A DNA stretch of 64,000 nucleotides from Polytrichum commune (Eukaryota; Streptophyta; Polytrichopsida; Polytrichales; Polytrichaceae): the NCBI GenBank assembly GCA_950295325.1, contig OX485803.1, forward strand, positions 56,189,554 through 56,253,553, in the 5' to 3' direction. The stretch's first letter is position 1, and every line of letters begins with the position of its first letter. The notes beneath the pieces were generated by a model. The model saw only the letters and a program-made list of their open reading frames with translations. It searched no databases and was not told the origin of the DNA. Both the position numbers and the translations under genes were made by a program. This document shows positions 49,475-59,977 of the stretch, in pieces.

Positions 49475-49832
49475 GTATGTGAACTTTCTTGCACTTTGAG
49501 AATGATTTTCATGCTCCAAATTTCTCTTCAGCAAAGGTTGTTTTGCATGTCCTAGGACTGAATGTTGTCACCACCACAAATCATCTGGTGACTCTTCATA
49601 ACATAAAGGTTGACCTTGAATCATGCATACGCACAGAAATTAATGTATGGGTGATGACTGTCTCAAATTGTAGTACATCCTATGTTTCGAGATCAATCAA
49701 TGCTCAACACTTTAGGTTACATTTCATTGTCGTGGTTGTGATTGATGTCTCGAATGAGAACGTCGGGGGCGGGGTCATTGTATTTAATCTGGCTATCCAC
49801 CATAGTCAACTTGATGTTTTAAATGTTTGCAG
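49475..49832 (+). other. Probable intron in the 5'UTR of the FLX-like gene
   Basis: A GAG|GTATGT donor-like site at 49474/49475 and a TTTGCAG acceptor at 49831-49832 bracket this stretch. The acceptor lies 21 bases before the chosen ATG, which implies an upstream non-coding exon. The donor is chosen by eye and could be elsewhere. Confidence 0.35.
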
Positions 49833-49853
49833 ATTACTTTAGAAGAGCATATC

Positions 49854-52800
49854 ATGTCAAACAGACGCATGGCAGCTGCAGGAGTACTTAATGCACGAGC
49901 AGCTCTCAACAATCAAGCAGCTGCTGCTGCCCTTATGCATCCCAACACCTTGATGTATGGTCAACAACGCCGTCCGCAAAATGCTGGGCCGCCACCAATT
50001 TTGCCAGGGTTACCAGCAGCTGCAATGATCGAACAAAAACTCCATGCCCAACACAATGAAATCCAAAGGCTACTTGCGGAAAACCAGCGTCTTGCAGCGA
50101 CACATGTGGCACTTCGACAAGAATTAGCAGCATCTCAGCAAGAAGTTCAAAGAGCACAGTCCATCATTCAAGGAGTCCAAAATGACAAGGAGGTTCAAGT
50201 CAGGTATCAAGTAGAGAAACCCAACACGTGTTTCGACTTTCTACATTCATGTATATTTACAAACTTTGAGTTGTAAGACCAGGGCAAGTGCCATTTGATT
50301 ATCATGCATATTTTGAACTTGTGATATTTATTGGGTTTACGACATGGCTATCAAATCCACCAGATTTCTAGTCTAACTTCAATATACTTGACTTAAATAC
50401 TGTCCAATTATAAGTGATGGTTTCCGTGTGAAATTTTCCTTCCATTGGGCATTGATCTCATTCCTTGATTTAGGATTACAAGCTGAGAAGGAGATGTAAT
50501 TTGAACCAGGTCTATCTTAGAGAAAGCCACCAAGTTGGAAACTGAGTTAAGAGCCACAGAGCCGTTGAAGACAGAGATTCATCAAGCAAGAAACGATTGC
50601 CAAAAACTACACCTTCACTCGCAAGAGCTTGGGCTTCAAGTGCGCACATTGAATCAAGAACTGCAACGAGTACGTGGTGAAGCGCAATTGGTCCCTTCAC
50701 TTCAAACGGACATTGAGACACTTCAAGCAGAACTTCAACGTGCCCGGTACCCTGAACTTTACTTACAATTTTCTATCAATAGAATTTTCTTAATAAATAT
50801 TTTTTCCTTTGGTAATTATGCCTCTCTATATGTGCTCCAACTACATGAGTTTTTCTGAAAGTTAGGACACTATTTTCACTGGTAGGCCTTGACAAGTTTT
50901 AATGCTCTGAAAACTTTACAATTATTGCACGCATTTTGGAATTCTATGCATGTGACTCAGATCTGATGTTGGTCTATGCGCATCATTAAGGATGGGTTGA
51001 AAATGTGTGCAGAACTGCCTTTGAGTACGAGAAAAAGGCCAATGCCGAGCAGTTAGAGCAACGACAAGCCATGGAGAAGAATTTGGTAAGTATGGCTCGA
51101 GATGTAGAGAAGCTTCGGGCAGAGCTTACAAATGCAGAGAAGCGACAACGCCTCAACCCAGTAGGTAAGCTGGCATATGAAGAATCAACATTCTGTCATC
51201 ACTTTAATTTATTTTATTGGCATAAGTAAAGAGATCTACATTTGATTCCTGTAAGAAACAACTCATTTAGCCCCAGAAGTCTAACTCTCTTCATTATCTT
51301 TCTGATTGACAGTTCCATCATACTCCGCAGTGTTTTCTACACCTGAAGTCAATTATAACGCTTTACAACAACAAGTTTATAGTGATAATTATGGTCTCCG
51401 ATCTCAGGTGTGATTTCTGTTCCATCTTCAAGTCCCTCAGAGTTGCCTTTGTTTGTCCTCGTCCTTCATCCTCTCCTTTGACCATATCATTTACTATACA
51501 CGTTGGAACTTTGGGATGACAAGGTCGCATGGACGTTGACGTAGTTGCCGTTCCAAAGTTCCAAAAGAACTACACTGAATATGATATTTCGTGTCACCAA
51601 TTCTAATTGTCTTGCTCAATACTAAATGTAAATGACAGTGTAGTTTCACCAACGCTAAATGTTCACCCAACATTATTTTTCATTCCTTGTAAATTGTTTT
51701 GGGGATTATAGATTTATGGTGTTGCAATTACTGTCACTTATCAAGTGATTTTTCATCCAAATTTCAATTATCCATGACAATGTTTTATCACAAGTTGTTG
51801 ACAAGAGAAGATAGGGTTTTGGCCAATGGATGAACTCATCCATCATCCATGACAATACTTCTTCACTTATTCATAAAAAGTGTCATATGAAAAGTTACCA
51901 CAATGATTTAAAATTTCATATGAAACTAAATATTATATTTAGTGTAGCTGTCTACAATGGCATGTTGAGCAGATGATTGGGAATGGCCCATGACATAATT
52001 TATATGCATGCGTGCAAGAAGTTGGGATGGCATAGGCCCAACCTAGTATATTAAACATTCTAAACTTCTAGAACAACAATGACGCATGAATGTTGAAGTA
52101 GTTGCCACTCCAAAGTTTCAAAACGGTCGATTGTCGACAACGAAAAGTTGAGCGAACAATGCAAAGATGACTTGAAAAGTTAATTTATTACACGTGTGTA
52201 AGGGATAAAAAGACGGCATGGGTCCGAACTAGTGTGTTTATATTCTATAGTGTCCACCCATGAAAGGGGGCAATAGCCTCAGGCGGAGAGCCTCTTCATT
52301 TATGCTTGCTCTGCTAGGAGCTAGCATTCATACATGCATATCTATCTATTTACATTCTTGAACATTAGTTGGTCATGGGTGTCACACAAATTGTATGCAA
52401 TCATATCACATGCGCTTTCAATATGCATACCATGCCATCAATTACCCATTTATGAAAAATCGCCTATCGCGGTATTTCATATGATTTCCAGATACCCCTT
52501 GCGGTGGAGAATGGTGGACAGTTTCAAGCTGGACAAACCCCAACTTGGGGATCTTACGAGTTGCAACGTCAAGTGAGTAATGTTCACCCATTACAAGTTG
52601 TTGTGAAGAAAAAAGGTTCATAATGCAACATCATATGTCACAAGTGCACAACACAATTTTCTATGTCAACTATGCTAGTTAAGTGTGAAATGAGATTATT
52701 TAGTACCAAAATAGCCCATAATGGCAGTTCATTCTATTGGGTTTGGATGTTTATGTGAATGTGGTGAGAGTTGTACACAAACGAATGATGAGCTCAATAG

Positions 52801-53301
52801 TTTTGAAATTATTTAATTTGTGAACTCTTCATTCGCAAATATATGTCACACTTGTGTAAGGTTAGTGCACCTATCATGAACCATGACCTATAATGGGTAA
52901 TGGATTCTAACATGTAGGTATATGTTCAAGTCTAAAATGTACATACATGAAAAATAACCATTATAAATCACCCATGATTTTCACTTCAAGATTTCAAACG
53001 ATAACAAGACTAACTTTATTGTTCCTCATTTGGATATGCTAATATGCACATGTAGCTTTATATTTTTTTATGAAACCTCTACATATGCTGAATTCCAAAA
53101 AGTGTCCATAATAGGTGCATTCACCTTAGGTGAAGCTGGAAAGCTGAAAAGGGGAGGAAACAGAAGATAAGTTGAAGTTAAGAAGTATCATACGATGAAT
53201 TCAAAATATGAAGCACAGTGATATATATCATGCATCCTTACCTTGAATTGCAGCTCATTGAGAGCCAATTTGCGGATGCGAGCAAGAAGGCCTCTGTGTA
53301 G
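49854..53301 (+). CDS. FLX-like coiled-coil protein (FLOWERING LOCUS C EXPRESSOR-like), six coding exons
   Basis: Coding exons 49854-50203, 50510-50746, 51013-51164, 51313-51407, 52492-52572 and 53254-53301 have GT-AG borders, compatible phases and total 963 nt, giving 320 residues plus TAG. The N-terminus is Ala/Gln/Pro-rich (residues 1-60). The family signature follows: [20 protein letters not shown], then [14 protein letters not shown] long heptad-type coiled coil runs to about residue 245 and includes [20 protein letters not shown] short Gly/Gln/Tyr-rich tail ends in SKKASV. These blocks match plant FLX/FLX-like proteins. Arabidopsis FLX works in the nucleus with FRIGIDA to activate FLC, but the role of the paralogues is less clear and I infer no flowering role here. 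The start is the first in-frame ATG after an acceptor at 49831-49832, so the 5'UTR is probably split. A short upstream exon ending at 49474 before GTATGT is possible. No frameshift or stop was seen. Family assignment is strong; the exact paralogue is not resolvable. Confidence 0.9.
51570..51947. mobile_element. MITE (CTACACTRAATAT family) inside an intron of the FLX-like gene
   Basis: The left end begins CTACACTGAATATGATATTT. The right end, read in reverse complement, begins CTACACTAAATATAATATTT. The same end sequence bounds the element at 58-285, so this is a family and not chance. The element is 378 bp, AT-rich and has no coding capacity. It sits in the large intron between coding exons 4 and 5. 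No clear target duplication was found. The immediate flanks carry similar words (GTAGTTGCC..TCCAAAGTT at 51541-51560 and again near 52098-52120), which may mark an older duplication. Superfamily unassigned; the CACTR motif hints at CACTA but is not decisive. Confidence 0.6.
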
Positions 53302-53837
53302 AGAGGCTTAGAACCCAAAGCGGGTGAGAATCTCAAAGTGGAATTACCAACTCTCCTGTCCCAACTGGGATACGAAGTCAGCCTTTGATGCATGGTCATG
53401 TTTGTGCACCAAATTTCTGCTTTGGCACATGATTCATCTATGGCATGCATGCATATATGGAGTGTGAATAAAAAGCACTGTGACTCAGCTAGCACGCAAA
53501 TTTTGGTGGGACATGATTAGGTAGGAAATGGTACGAAATTATGCCTGAGAATGCCAGGGTGGGTTTAAGCTTGGCATTCATGAGAGCCTCTGCCTATACG
53601 GCTACTCGCATCATGGTAGGAGTAGTGAATAATGTGGGTTGTTCAATCAACCGTGCCTTTCTTTCAAGATATCTGTTGTGGTTCCTTAGAGAATGTGTAA
53701 GATTGACATGTTGAGGAATGAGGATGACAATCCCTGGAACTAGTCAAACATCTATAAAATTGAGCAATTCATCAAAGATGTAATTAATAAGGCTGAGATG
53801 TGATATTTGGATACTTTTCTCTCTGCACCCAATTCTT

Positions 53838-54080
53838 GCAGGATATGAAACACACAGTGATTGCGAGATGATTAGCACATCCAAAACGTGCCCTATAGCC
53901 ATGTTCTTCATAATTTTTGGAACTCACATGAATATTTAATCATTATCAGAGTGAAGAGATCCATGTTCATCAAGTGGTCATATAGGTCCCCCAATCATGT
54001 TGACAATCGAACCTAGAGTGGTTAGCATATTTTAAACATGGTAGTTCAATCTCTTTTAAAAACATGTCTTTTGGGTGGTG
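53838..54080 (+). repeat. Dispersed repeat, copy 2 (first copy at 8925-9170)
   Basis: It carries GATGATTAGCACATCCAAAA, CTTCATAATTT, AATCATTATCAGAGTGAAGA, GGTCATATAGGTCCCCCAAT and TCTTTTAAAAACATGTCT in the same order as copy 1. It lies between the 3' end of the FLX-like gene and a hAT MITE. No coding capacity seen. Confidence 0.45.
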
Positions 54081-54234
54081 AGGATGGGGAAATGCTCTTG
54101 GGTGCACACTGTGGAACCATACAACTGCAAGAAGCTCAGGGTACACTTCCTAAGCATGATAACTAAACCCACATGAGGCGCCCCGATGTTCCAAGTCATC
54201 TTCCAGACACTTTTCAATTCCGTCACACCAGCAT

Positions 54235-54468
54235 CTATGAACTGGGAGTACCAACCCCTAGTTACAGATGAACTGGTTCAAGTTGAGAAATTACTGGTTC
54301 AGGTTTAATACTTTAGGCAAATTGTCATTCAATTTAGAGGAATCTATAGAATATATCTGAAATTAATGAAAGAAAAACCAAAATATCATCATGTGAGCAA
54401 CATGTAACCAGTTGGACTTGGAAACGCTTGGATCTTGACCGATTTTGCCCAAATCTCCCCAGACAGTG
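54235..54468 (-). mobile_element. CCGGTT hAT-type MITE, reverse orientation
   Basis: The + strand begins CTATGAACTGGGAGTACCAA and ends CCCAAATCTCCCCAGACAGT plus G, the inverses of the family's right and left ends. The flanks ACCAGCAT and ACCGGCAG agree at 6 of 8 positions, a decayed duplication at best. Most CCGGTT sites have mutated to CCAGTT or CTGGTT, suggesting an older copy. Confidence 0.7.
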
Positions 54469-56678
54469 ACCGGCAGCAGTACAGGGTGCCAAATTTTGGT
54501 GATCTCGATATAGGAATAGAGTGCAAACTAAATTGTAAATTGTTTTGAGCAATGGTGCAAGAGAGAAGTAGCACTGGATATCACAATTTGCAGACACAAC
54601 AGACTGAGTGCTCAGGGAGTGTGACTTCAATTTGTTGCAGGTGAATGAACTAAGAGGTTCAATCAATGCTTTGAGAATTAAAATCCACTCCATCTTAAAA
54701 TGCAAGTGACCAGCATTCAATGTTTGGGTCAATGTTGACACATATTGTTCAGAGTTTAAGATCTTGGCAAAGCTAACTTACTCAGCATTTTGCTAATGAT
54801 TCAATCAATGTTGATCCAACTTATATATTAAACCTTTTAGGTGATGCAAATGTAAACTATAGAAACATTGAAAGATCAGTATTGCAACCCTATTTTGGTA
54901 GGTCTTGATTCGATGTTGTAGTTTGATGTGATTGAGTCAATGTGAGACCAATATTGGTATATGAATTCAGAAGTTTGTTACGCCTTGCGCCATAGCCCAG
55001 GACAAGAGTGAGTTGAACTCTATCAACCAAGACTAACTACACAACATCCATTTTGTTGCCACGCAAGAGAGACAAAGAGTTAGTTAATTCTCGCATATCA
55101 ACATACTTCTCATTCATCCAACATAAAAACCCAAAAATAATATGCATCCTGGATGTTATTTTTAGTTCTTTGCACACCGGAATCGACTTACAAAACCCCA
55201 AATCAGTCTAGTCCCAGTTATTTAAGATGAATCTGCCACAAATCTATAGAAGTCCAAGTTCTTCAGTTGGAGGAGAGGTATGCTCGTATACGATAATTGC
55301 CTCTCCCTATTTCAGACCTAGAAGGACATGGTCGGGTTTTCATTTCTTCAAGTATGCAAGCAATTCTTCCCCACAGATCCATGGAATTGTCGATTCTATG
55401 GGCAGGAGGAATCCTTCACAATGAGAAAAGTGACAATGCTTCAGACGTAGCCTGCAAATAGGATCATTGGTGTGACTGCTTCTTTATCACACAAACTGCA
55501 AGACAAGTGTACCAGAATAAATAACGCATTCAGTTGACTGTTGTCTTTAACTCTCAGTGTGTTGATTCCAAAAATGGCCAAAATATGAAATTGTGTAACT
55601 TACAAAACAATACGTCACAGCGGCAGTTACATGATTTGAACATGTCGCCTAAAGATTGATTACGGTAGAAATGCCATCTTCTCTCAGTAATTAACCCAGT
55701 CTCAACAAATTGACAGATATGAAAAGTTAATGCCATGCACTCCGCTCTTAGGGAGCCTATGAAACCTCTGTGGATTGCAAAGAAAGTTTGACTTTCATCA
55801 ATCATCTCTAAACCATACAATGTCAAATTGTCATGAACTCAAGCTTAATGATAAGCTCCTTCTGAAGTCACTAATATTTTTCAAACTTTTGTGTGAAATG
55901 TTTAATGCACGTTTAGATCTCAAGCGCTCATAGTGTCCATTAGAGGGGTTCCATTCTTATTCATAGGTTTGAATTTTGAGTATAATAACTCTTATTTAGG
56001 TAAATATGGACTATTAGGCACGAGGGGTGCACTAATTGTTAGAATTGGGAACCACGTGCATGCATGACATTAAAATTAATACCCCTAATATAAAAGATTT
56101 TCCCCCTCCTAAAAATAATGTACGTGTAAATATGTAGCTAGGAAAATCCCCTCGAATACATACACAAGTGAAAGATAAATAAATCATATAGACCACAAAC
56201 ATATGTGTATTTTTATTTTTTTAATGAGGATGCCCTCAAGTGGATAATGAATTCAAGTAATATGAAAAAAAATCCAACTTTAAATATTTAAGGTCATGAA
56301 ATCTATGTTCAAAACCAAATTTAACCATTTGCTTTTGAGCATCACTTTTAATGATAAGTTTTGCAGATCTCAATTTCATTTTCTAGATTTGATGTTTAAC
56401 ATAACAATAGAGGTCATCATGAAAAAAAATCCAATTTAAATAGCACTTTGCTACTACTTTTAGGACAGTTTTGACCAAAAAAATTATGGTTTTAGTATAC
56501 CAGAGCACTAGTTTGGTCCACTTTATCATGCGTGCACTAGATAATAACTTGTTGTTTACACTTTCTTCCTTTTATGTGATAATTAACTATCACTTTGATA
56601 CCATAATAAGTATAGCCAGAATCACATATCTATTAGTTGTTGCACTAGTACAACCTAGTCTATTATAATTTCTAAACT
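54469..56678. other. Non-coding stretch, nothing identified
   Basis: Chance frames of at most 90 codons lie here. No shared repeat or element end was found. Confidence 0.45.
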
Positions 56679-57382
56679 CACTACACCATTTATGGTATAT
56701 ACTGTCACATATGTATTAGTGTCACTTACCTTGTTTTGAGGCATATGCTAGGTTATGCTAATGATCAACAACTTCACCATAAGTGTCATATCATGACACT
56801 AGGTGTTCAAGTGCACTTCCTACTATCTTGGTATGAGTTTGTTCAATAATGCCATGTGCCTATGTTATACAATGGTCTACAAGTTGACTAAAGTGTTACA
56901 CAAATGACACTTGGCATTATTATACTCAAGTTTAATATCTTCCTCTTACATTCTAAAATATAAACACATGACATTCGCCATTGGTATGCTCAATAATATC
57001 TTCCCCTTGCATACTAGAACACAAACCTATTATCTCAAGTATGACAATGTGTTATGCTAAATTACATGATGAAAATGTCTTTTTCTCTTTTAAAAATTAT
57101 TACTTGTTTTGACAAATAATATCTAATTGGCAATTAGCAAACATGACACTTTAAGACCTCTAGGCATCTAGTTTAGGCCGTGCGCAAATAGTGAATGTGA
57201 CACTAAATATCATAAACATTGTACTAGTTTCACTTTTGATATGTTTTAATGGCTCTAATATGTTTGATTTCTATACATCCTAACAATTATGTATAACCTA
57301 AATTTAGACTTCAATATAGGGTAAGTGACGTTATTGGACCGGAATTGAACCAGCGACACTACTTATCATGAACCTTGTAGTG
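56679..57382. mobile_element. Possible CACTA-like non-autonomous element
   Basis: The left end CACTACACCATTTATGGTAT and the reverse complement of the right end, CACTACAAGGTTCATGATAA, agree at roughly two-thirds of 30 positions and both run into TGTC.C. CACTACA is the usual start of CACTA transposons. A third, related word (GACACTAAATATCAT) occurs internally near 57197. No matching 3-bp target duplication and no transposase-like frame were found. It could also be two separate decayed MITEs. Confidence 0.35.
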
Positions 57383-57526
57383 TGAAGATCCTAGTATGGT
57401 AACTACACTTAATCATGGCCCTTACAAAATGAGACTCCTATGATTTTTAACAAATGCGTTTCCATTGCAAGAGGTACAATACAACTAACACACTAGAACC
57501 CCATTAGAATCACATTCACTAGAAGA

Positions 57527-57777
57527 AAACTTGTCCATTACAACCATCTCGACAACCATCCATTACTACTTGGCCATTACGACTCATGATGAGAAAATGC
57601 ATAAATAAATCATTATAGATGTCAATTAGAGGTTTTTGGCTATGATTTTTGGACAATGAATAAGAAAACTCTCCAATTGACAACCAAAATGATCTATTTG
57701 TGCATTTTCGCATCATGAGTCGCAATGACCAAATCGCAAAGGATGGTTGCTATGGACAAGTTCTATTCTACTAAGTG
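57527..57777. mobile_element. CACTA-like foldback MITE
   Basis: The left end CACTAGAAGAAAACTTGTCC pairs with the reverse complement of the right end, CACTTAGTAGAATAGAACTT, and the match continues through ACTTGTCCAT, CAACCAT, CGACTCATGATG and GAAAATGCA. Most of the 251 bp is therefore one imperfect inverted repeat with a short centre. CACTAG.AGAAAA resembles CACTA-superfamily ends. The flanking trinucleotides are ATT and ATG, so a 3-bp duplication is at best degenerate. A transcript of either strand would fold into a long hairpin. Confidence 0.6.
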
Positions 57778-58083
57778 ATGGGAACCTCACTATTCACGAT
57801 GCTCAAAGGGGACTGAGCCAATGACCAACATGAACAAGGAACCAAAAACGAAAACAAAATGAAAACAAAAAGCGTGAGGCAAGGAAACTTTGAAGGCCGG
57901 GCAAAGGCCCCAAGTGAAGCTCGAAGGGCACCCAACATAGCTACTGGCTTCAAGGTACTCAACCAAGATTTGAAAATCGAAAGTGCGCCAAGGCAACCTA
58001 ACGAGCCGCTAGGGGCCAAAGGCCCGCCGCTGGTGGGAGAAGAAGTCCGTAAGGCAGTAGGCACGAAGGAAGTTGATGGCTGG
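57778..58083. other. GC-richer patch immediately left of the Mutator-like element
   Basis: Frames are open on both strands (57859-58101 +, 57771-58064 -), one Lys/Ala/Pro-rich and the other Leu/Ser/Phe-rich, which is what composition alone would give. The last 9 bases are the presumed target duplication. The word GGAAGTTGATGGC at about 58068-58080 recurs at 59679-59691, just beyond the right end. Confidence 0.4.
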
Positions 58084-58316
58084 CCCGGGGAGTGCTCTTA
58101 AAGTTAAGACTATATATACACGTGAGTGCGTGTTAATGGCATACGCCCTCCGTAAATTGGCCTTAAAGTGGTTTTTAAATTAAGATTTTTTAAGTGGCAA
58201 ATAATTATGTATATATCTATCATTTGGTATAAATTTTGAGACAAAAAGTTTCTAAAATATTATAAAACAAATGATAGAAGTTTGAACTAAAAAACGTTGA
58301 TTTAAAAATTAAACCA

Positions 58317-58720
58317 TGCCAAATTCCACAATTCAACCTGAGATTGTTCCAAAATGCAGCAGAAACCTTTGAAATACATCGGCGGCAATGTCTCTCACGA
58401 AATTACATCAAACTATCCTCAAAAACTAAAATCTAAAAACCTTAAACCTCAAACCTCTGCAAATCTCATCATCGTGGCGAAGCAAAATTCCACAATTCAG
58501 CCTCTAAATTTAGAATAGTGCAGCAGACACACCTCGGCAGAACCATCTCTCTCTCAGACTCCGGCAGCACAGCAGACTCTTTATTAAAAAGTACAAACAG
58601 AATACCCTGAACCATGCAAAATTCCACAATTCAACCTGTATTTTTTCCAGAATGCGGCAGAAGAAACCATTGAAATACCTCGGCAGCACCACCCCTCACG
58701 AAATGACAGCAGACTCTTCA
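58317..58720. repeat. Three decayed tandem units inside the Mutator-like element
   Basis: AAATTCCACAATTCAACCTG starts near 58324, AAATTCCACAATTCAGCCTC near 58487 and AAATTCCACAATTCAACCTG again near 58618. Each is followed by a variant of TGCAGCAGA, then CCTCGGCAG-like words. The first and third also share TCTCACGAAATTACA-like or CCTCACGAAATGACA words. Spacings are roughly 160 and 130 bp. They lie just downstream of the ELP3 fragment in its orientation and may be duplicated intron sequence. Confidence 0.55.
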
Positions 58721-58733
58721 CGGAAACTACGCA

Positions 58734-58898
58734 TCGACACGCATCGGACTTCAACGCATTCTCGCCACTCCGGCATCCCTGTATCATAGCTCCCACGATT
58801 TCGGCAATGCATCGAACTCGAGCTTCATCCTCACTCAACAATGTCAAAACCCCGCCCCGCCCCGGCGTCGGCTTCTTCTTGGCTTTCTGCTTCGCCAT
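58734..58898 (-). pseudogene. Captured ELP3 (Elongator complex protein 3) N-terminal fragment
   Basis: The frame from ATG at 58898 gives about 55 residues that follow the plant ELP3 N-terminus: a basic start (MAKQKAKKK), then [44 protein letters not shown]3 is the catalytic radical-SAM and acetyltransferase-like subunit of Elongator, acting in tRNA wobble-uridine modification. None of its Fe-S cluster, SAM or acetyltransferase regions is here. Four residues normally between GEN and ALK (VDLN-like) are missing in frame. After ACR the frame (open to 58584) loses similarity and is probably intron-derived. The fragment lies inside a TIR element, so it is best read as captured host sequence. The family match is from memory of the conserved region, not a search. 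Confidence 0.75.
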
Positions 58899-58936
58899 GG
58901 CTACTATTTCGTCTTCTACTCTAACTCGATTACTTA

Positions 58937-59431
58937 GGGGCGGTTTACACTATGGACCATGAAGTCGTCCCACGGCTGTCTAAGTGATGTGATTGGACGT
59001 TGAAGTCGTCCCGGGACGACTTGGGTTTATACCAAGGAAAAAATGGCAGAGTGACCACGGAGGTTGAGGTCCACAAATTTGTTTTTTTAAGCCTACTCTA
59101 TCCACTGCCATGGTCCAACGGGTTTTCCGTTGGGACAAGCAAAAGAGGTGGTCTAGGAAAAATAGCAAGGGCCCATGTCAGAAAAATGCCGTTTTAATGA
59201 TTTTTTTGTATTTTTTTAATGATTTTTTTCCAACATAGTTAATGACTCCACTTTTTGGTGCATGGTCATTCTTCATGGTCCACATTCGGTTTACACCTAG
59301 TGAAGGGCCCACGAACCATGAAAACTAATATTTTAGTAACTCGGACCATGGAGGTCGTCCCATGAAGTCGTCCCACGCAAAATAGGCCTCTTACGTGGGA
59401 CGACTTCATGGTCCATAGTGTAAACCGCCCC
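58937..59431. mobile_element. PIF/Harbinger (Tourist-like) MITE with perfect 38-bp TIRs, nested in the Mutator-like element
   Basis: The first 38 bases, starting GGGGCGGTTTACACTATGGA, are matched exactly by the inverse of the last 38. TTA occurs on both sides (58934-58936, 59432-59434). GAAGTCGTCCC recurs near both ends in direct and inverse form, at 58961, 59003, 59365 and, inverted, near 59396, like clustered transposase-binding sites. Length is 495 bp, non-coding. It splits the presumed ELP3-derived leader about 38 bases before the ATG, so it inserted after the capture. Confidence 0.88.
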
Positions 59432-59977
59432 TTACTCCACCATCGATTGCAACGGTCTCGAGGTTCTAAGTCAGTTATAATCAATTTAAAAATTATTTAC
59501 GATTGTTTTTTTTGAAATGTATACAACAAGAACTTTAGGTTGTGTTTAACAACTTCATATTTTTTTTACAATTTTTAGATGATTTTTTAGTACATACATA
59601 GGGGGGTCAAAAGTACGCACTCACGTGATTCGTAGTCATAACTTGAAGTGCACTCCCCGGGATGGCAAGATGCTTAATGGAAGTTGATGGCAAGGCAAGG
59701 CCTACATCCAAATCAGTTAATTAGAGTTGACTACTGCTTCTAAAAACTTATTAATAAAGTCAAACTCGAACAGCTAAGTTGGCTACATGACAAGTGGTCA
59801 TGCTCTTAGGATGCTCTTAGACACCTGCCTGTTGTTGAGAATGGGGAGGTGGTTGCACTCTTGAACATTACAAAGTGTCTGTATGATGCTACAGTATTCA
59901 AAGTGGATTCAACAAAAACCAATTGTGCACAAACATTCGCAATGTGTTGAGGCAGTGTGTCATAGGGTTGAATTACC

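Larger units (their letters stand above)
58084..59660. mobile_element. Mutator-like (Pack-MULE type) element carrying an ELP3 5' fragment
   Basis: The left end CCCGGGGAGTGCTCTTAAAG continues to TATATATACACGTGAGTGCG. The reverse complement of the right end, CCGGGGAGTGCACTTCAAGT, continues to ACGAATCACGTGAGTGCG. The inverted repeat is about 48 bp with a few changes. The flanks GATGGCTGG (58075-58083) and GATGGCAAG (59661-59669) agree at 7 of 9 positions, as expected of an aged 9-bp Mutator duplication. The interior holds an ELP3-like N-terminal coding fragment on the minus strand, its apparent leader, three decayed tandem units and a nested PIF/Harbinger MITE. No MULE transposase is present, so it is non-autonomous. 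Without the nested 495-bp MITE and its duplicated TTA it would be about 1.08 kb. Confidence 0.65.

Noticed and set aside
57771-58101. 97-codon minus and 80-codon plus frames in a GC-richer patch
   Set aside because: Open on both strands at once, no recognisable protein, and no splice or start context. Probably stop-poor by composition.
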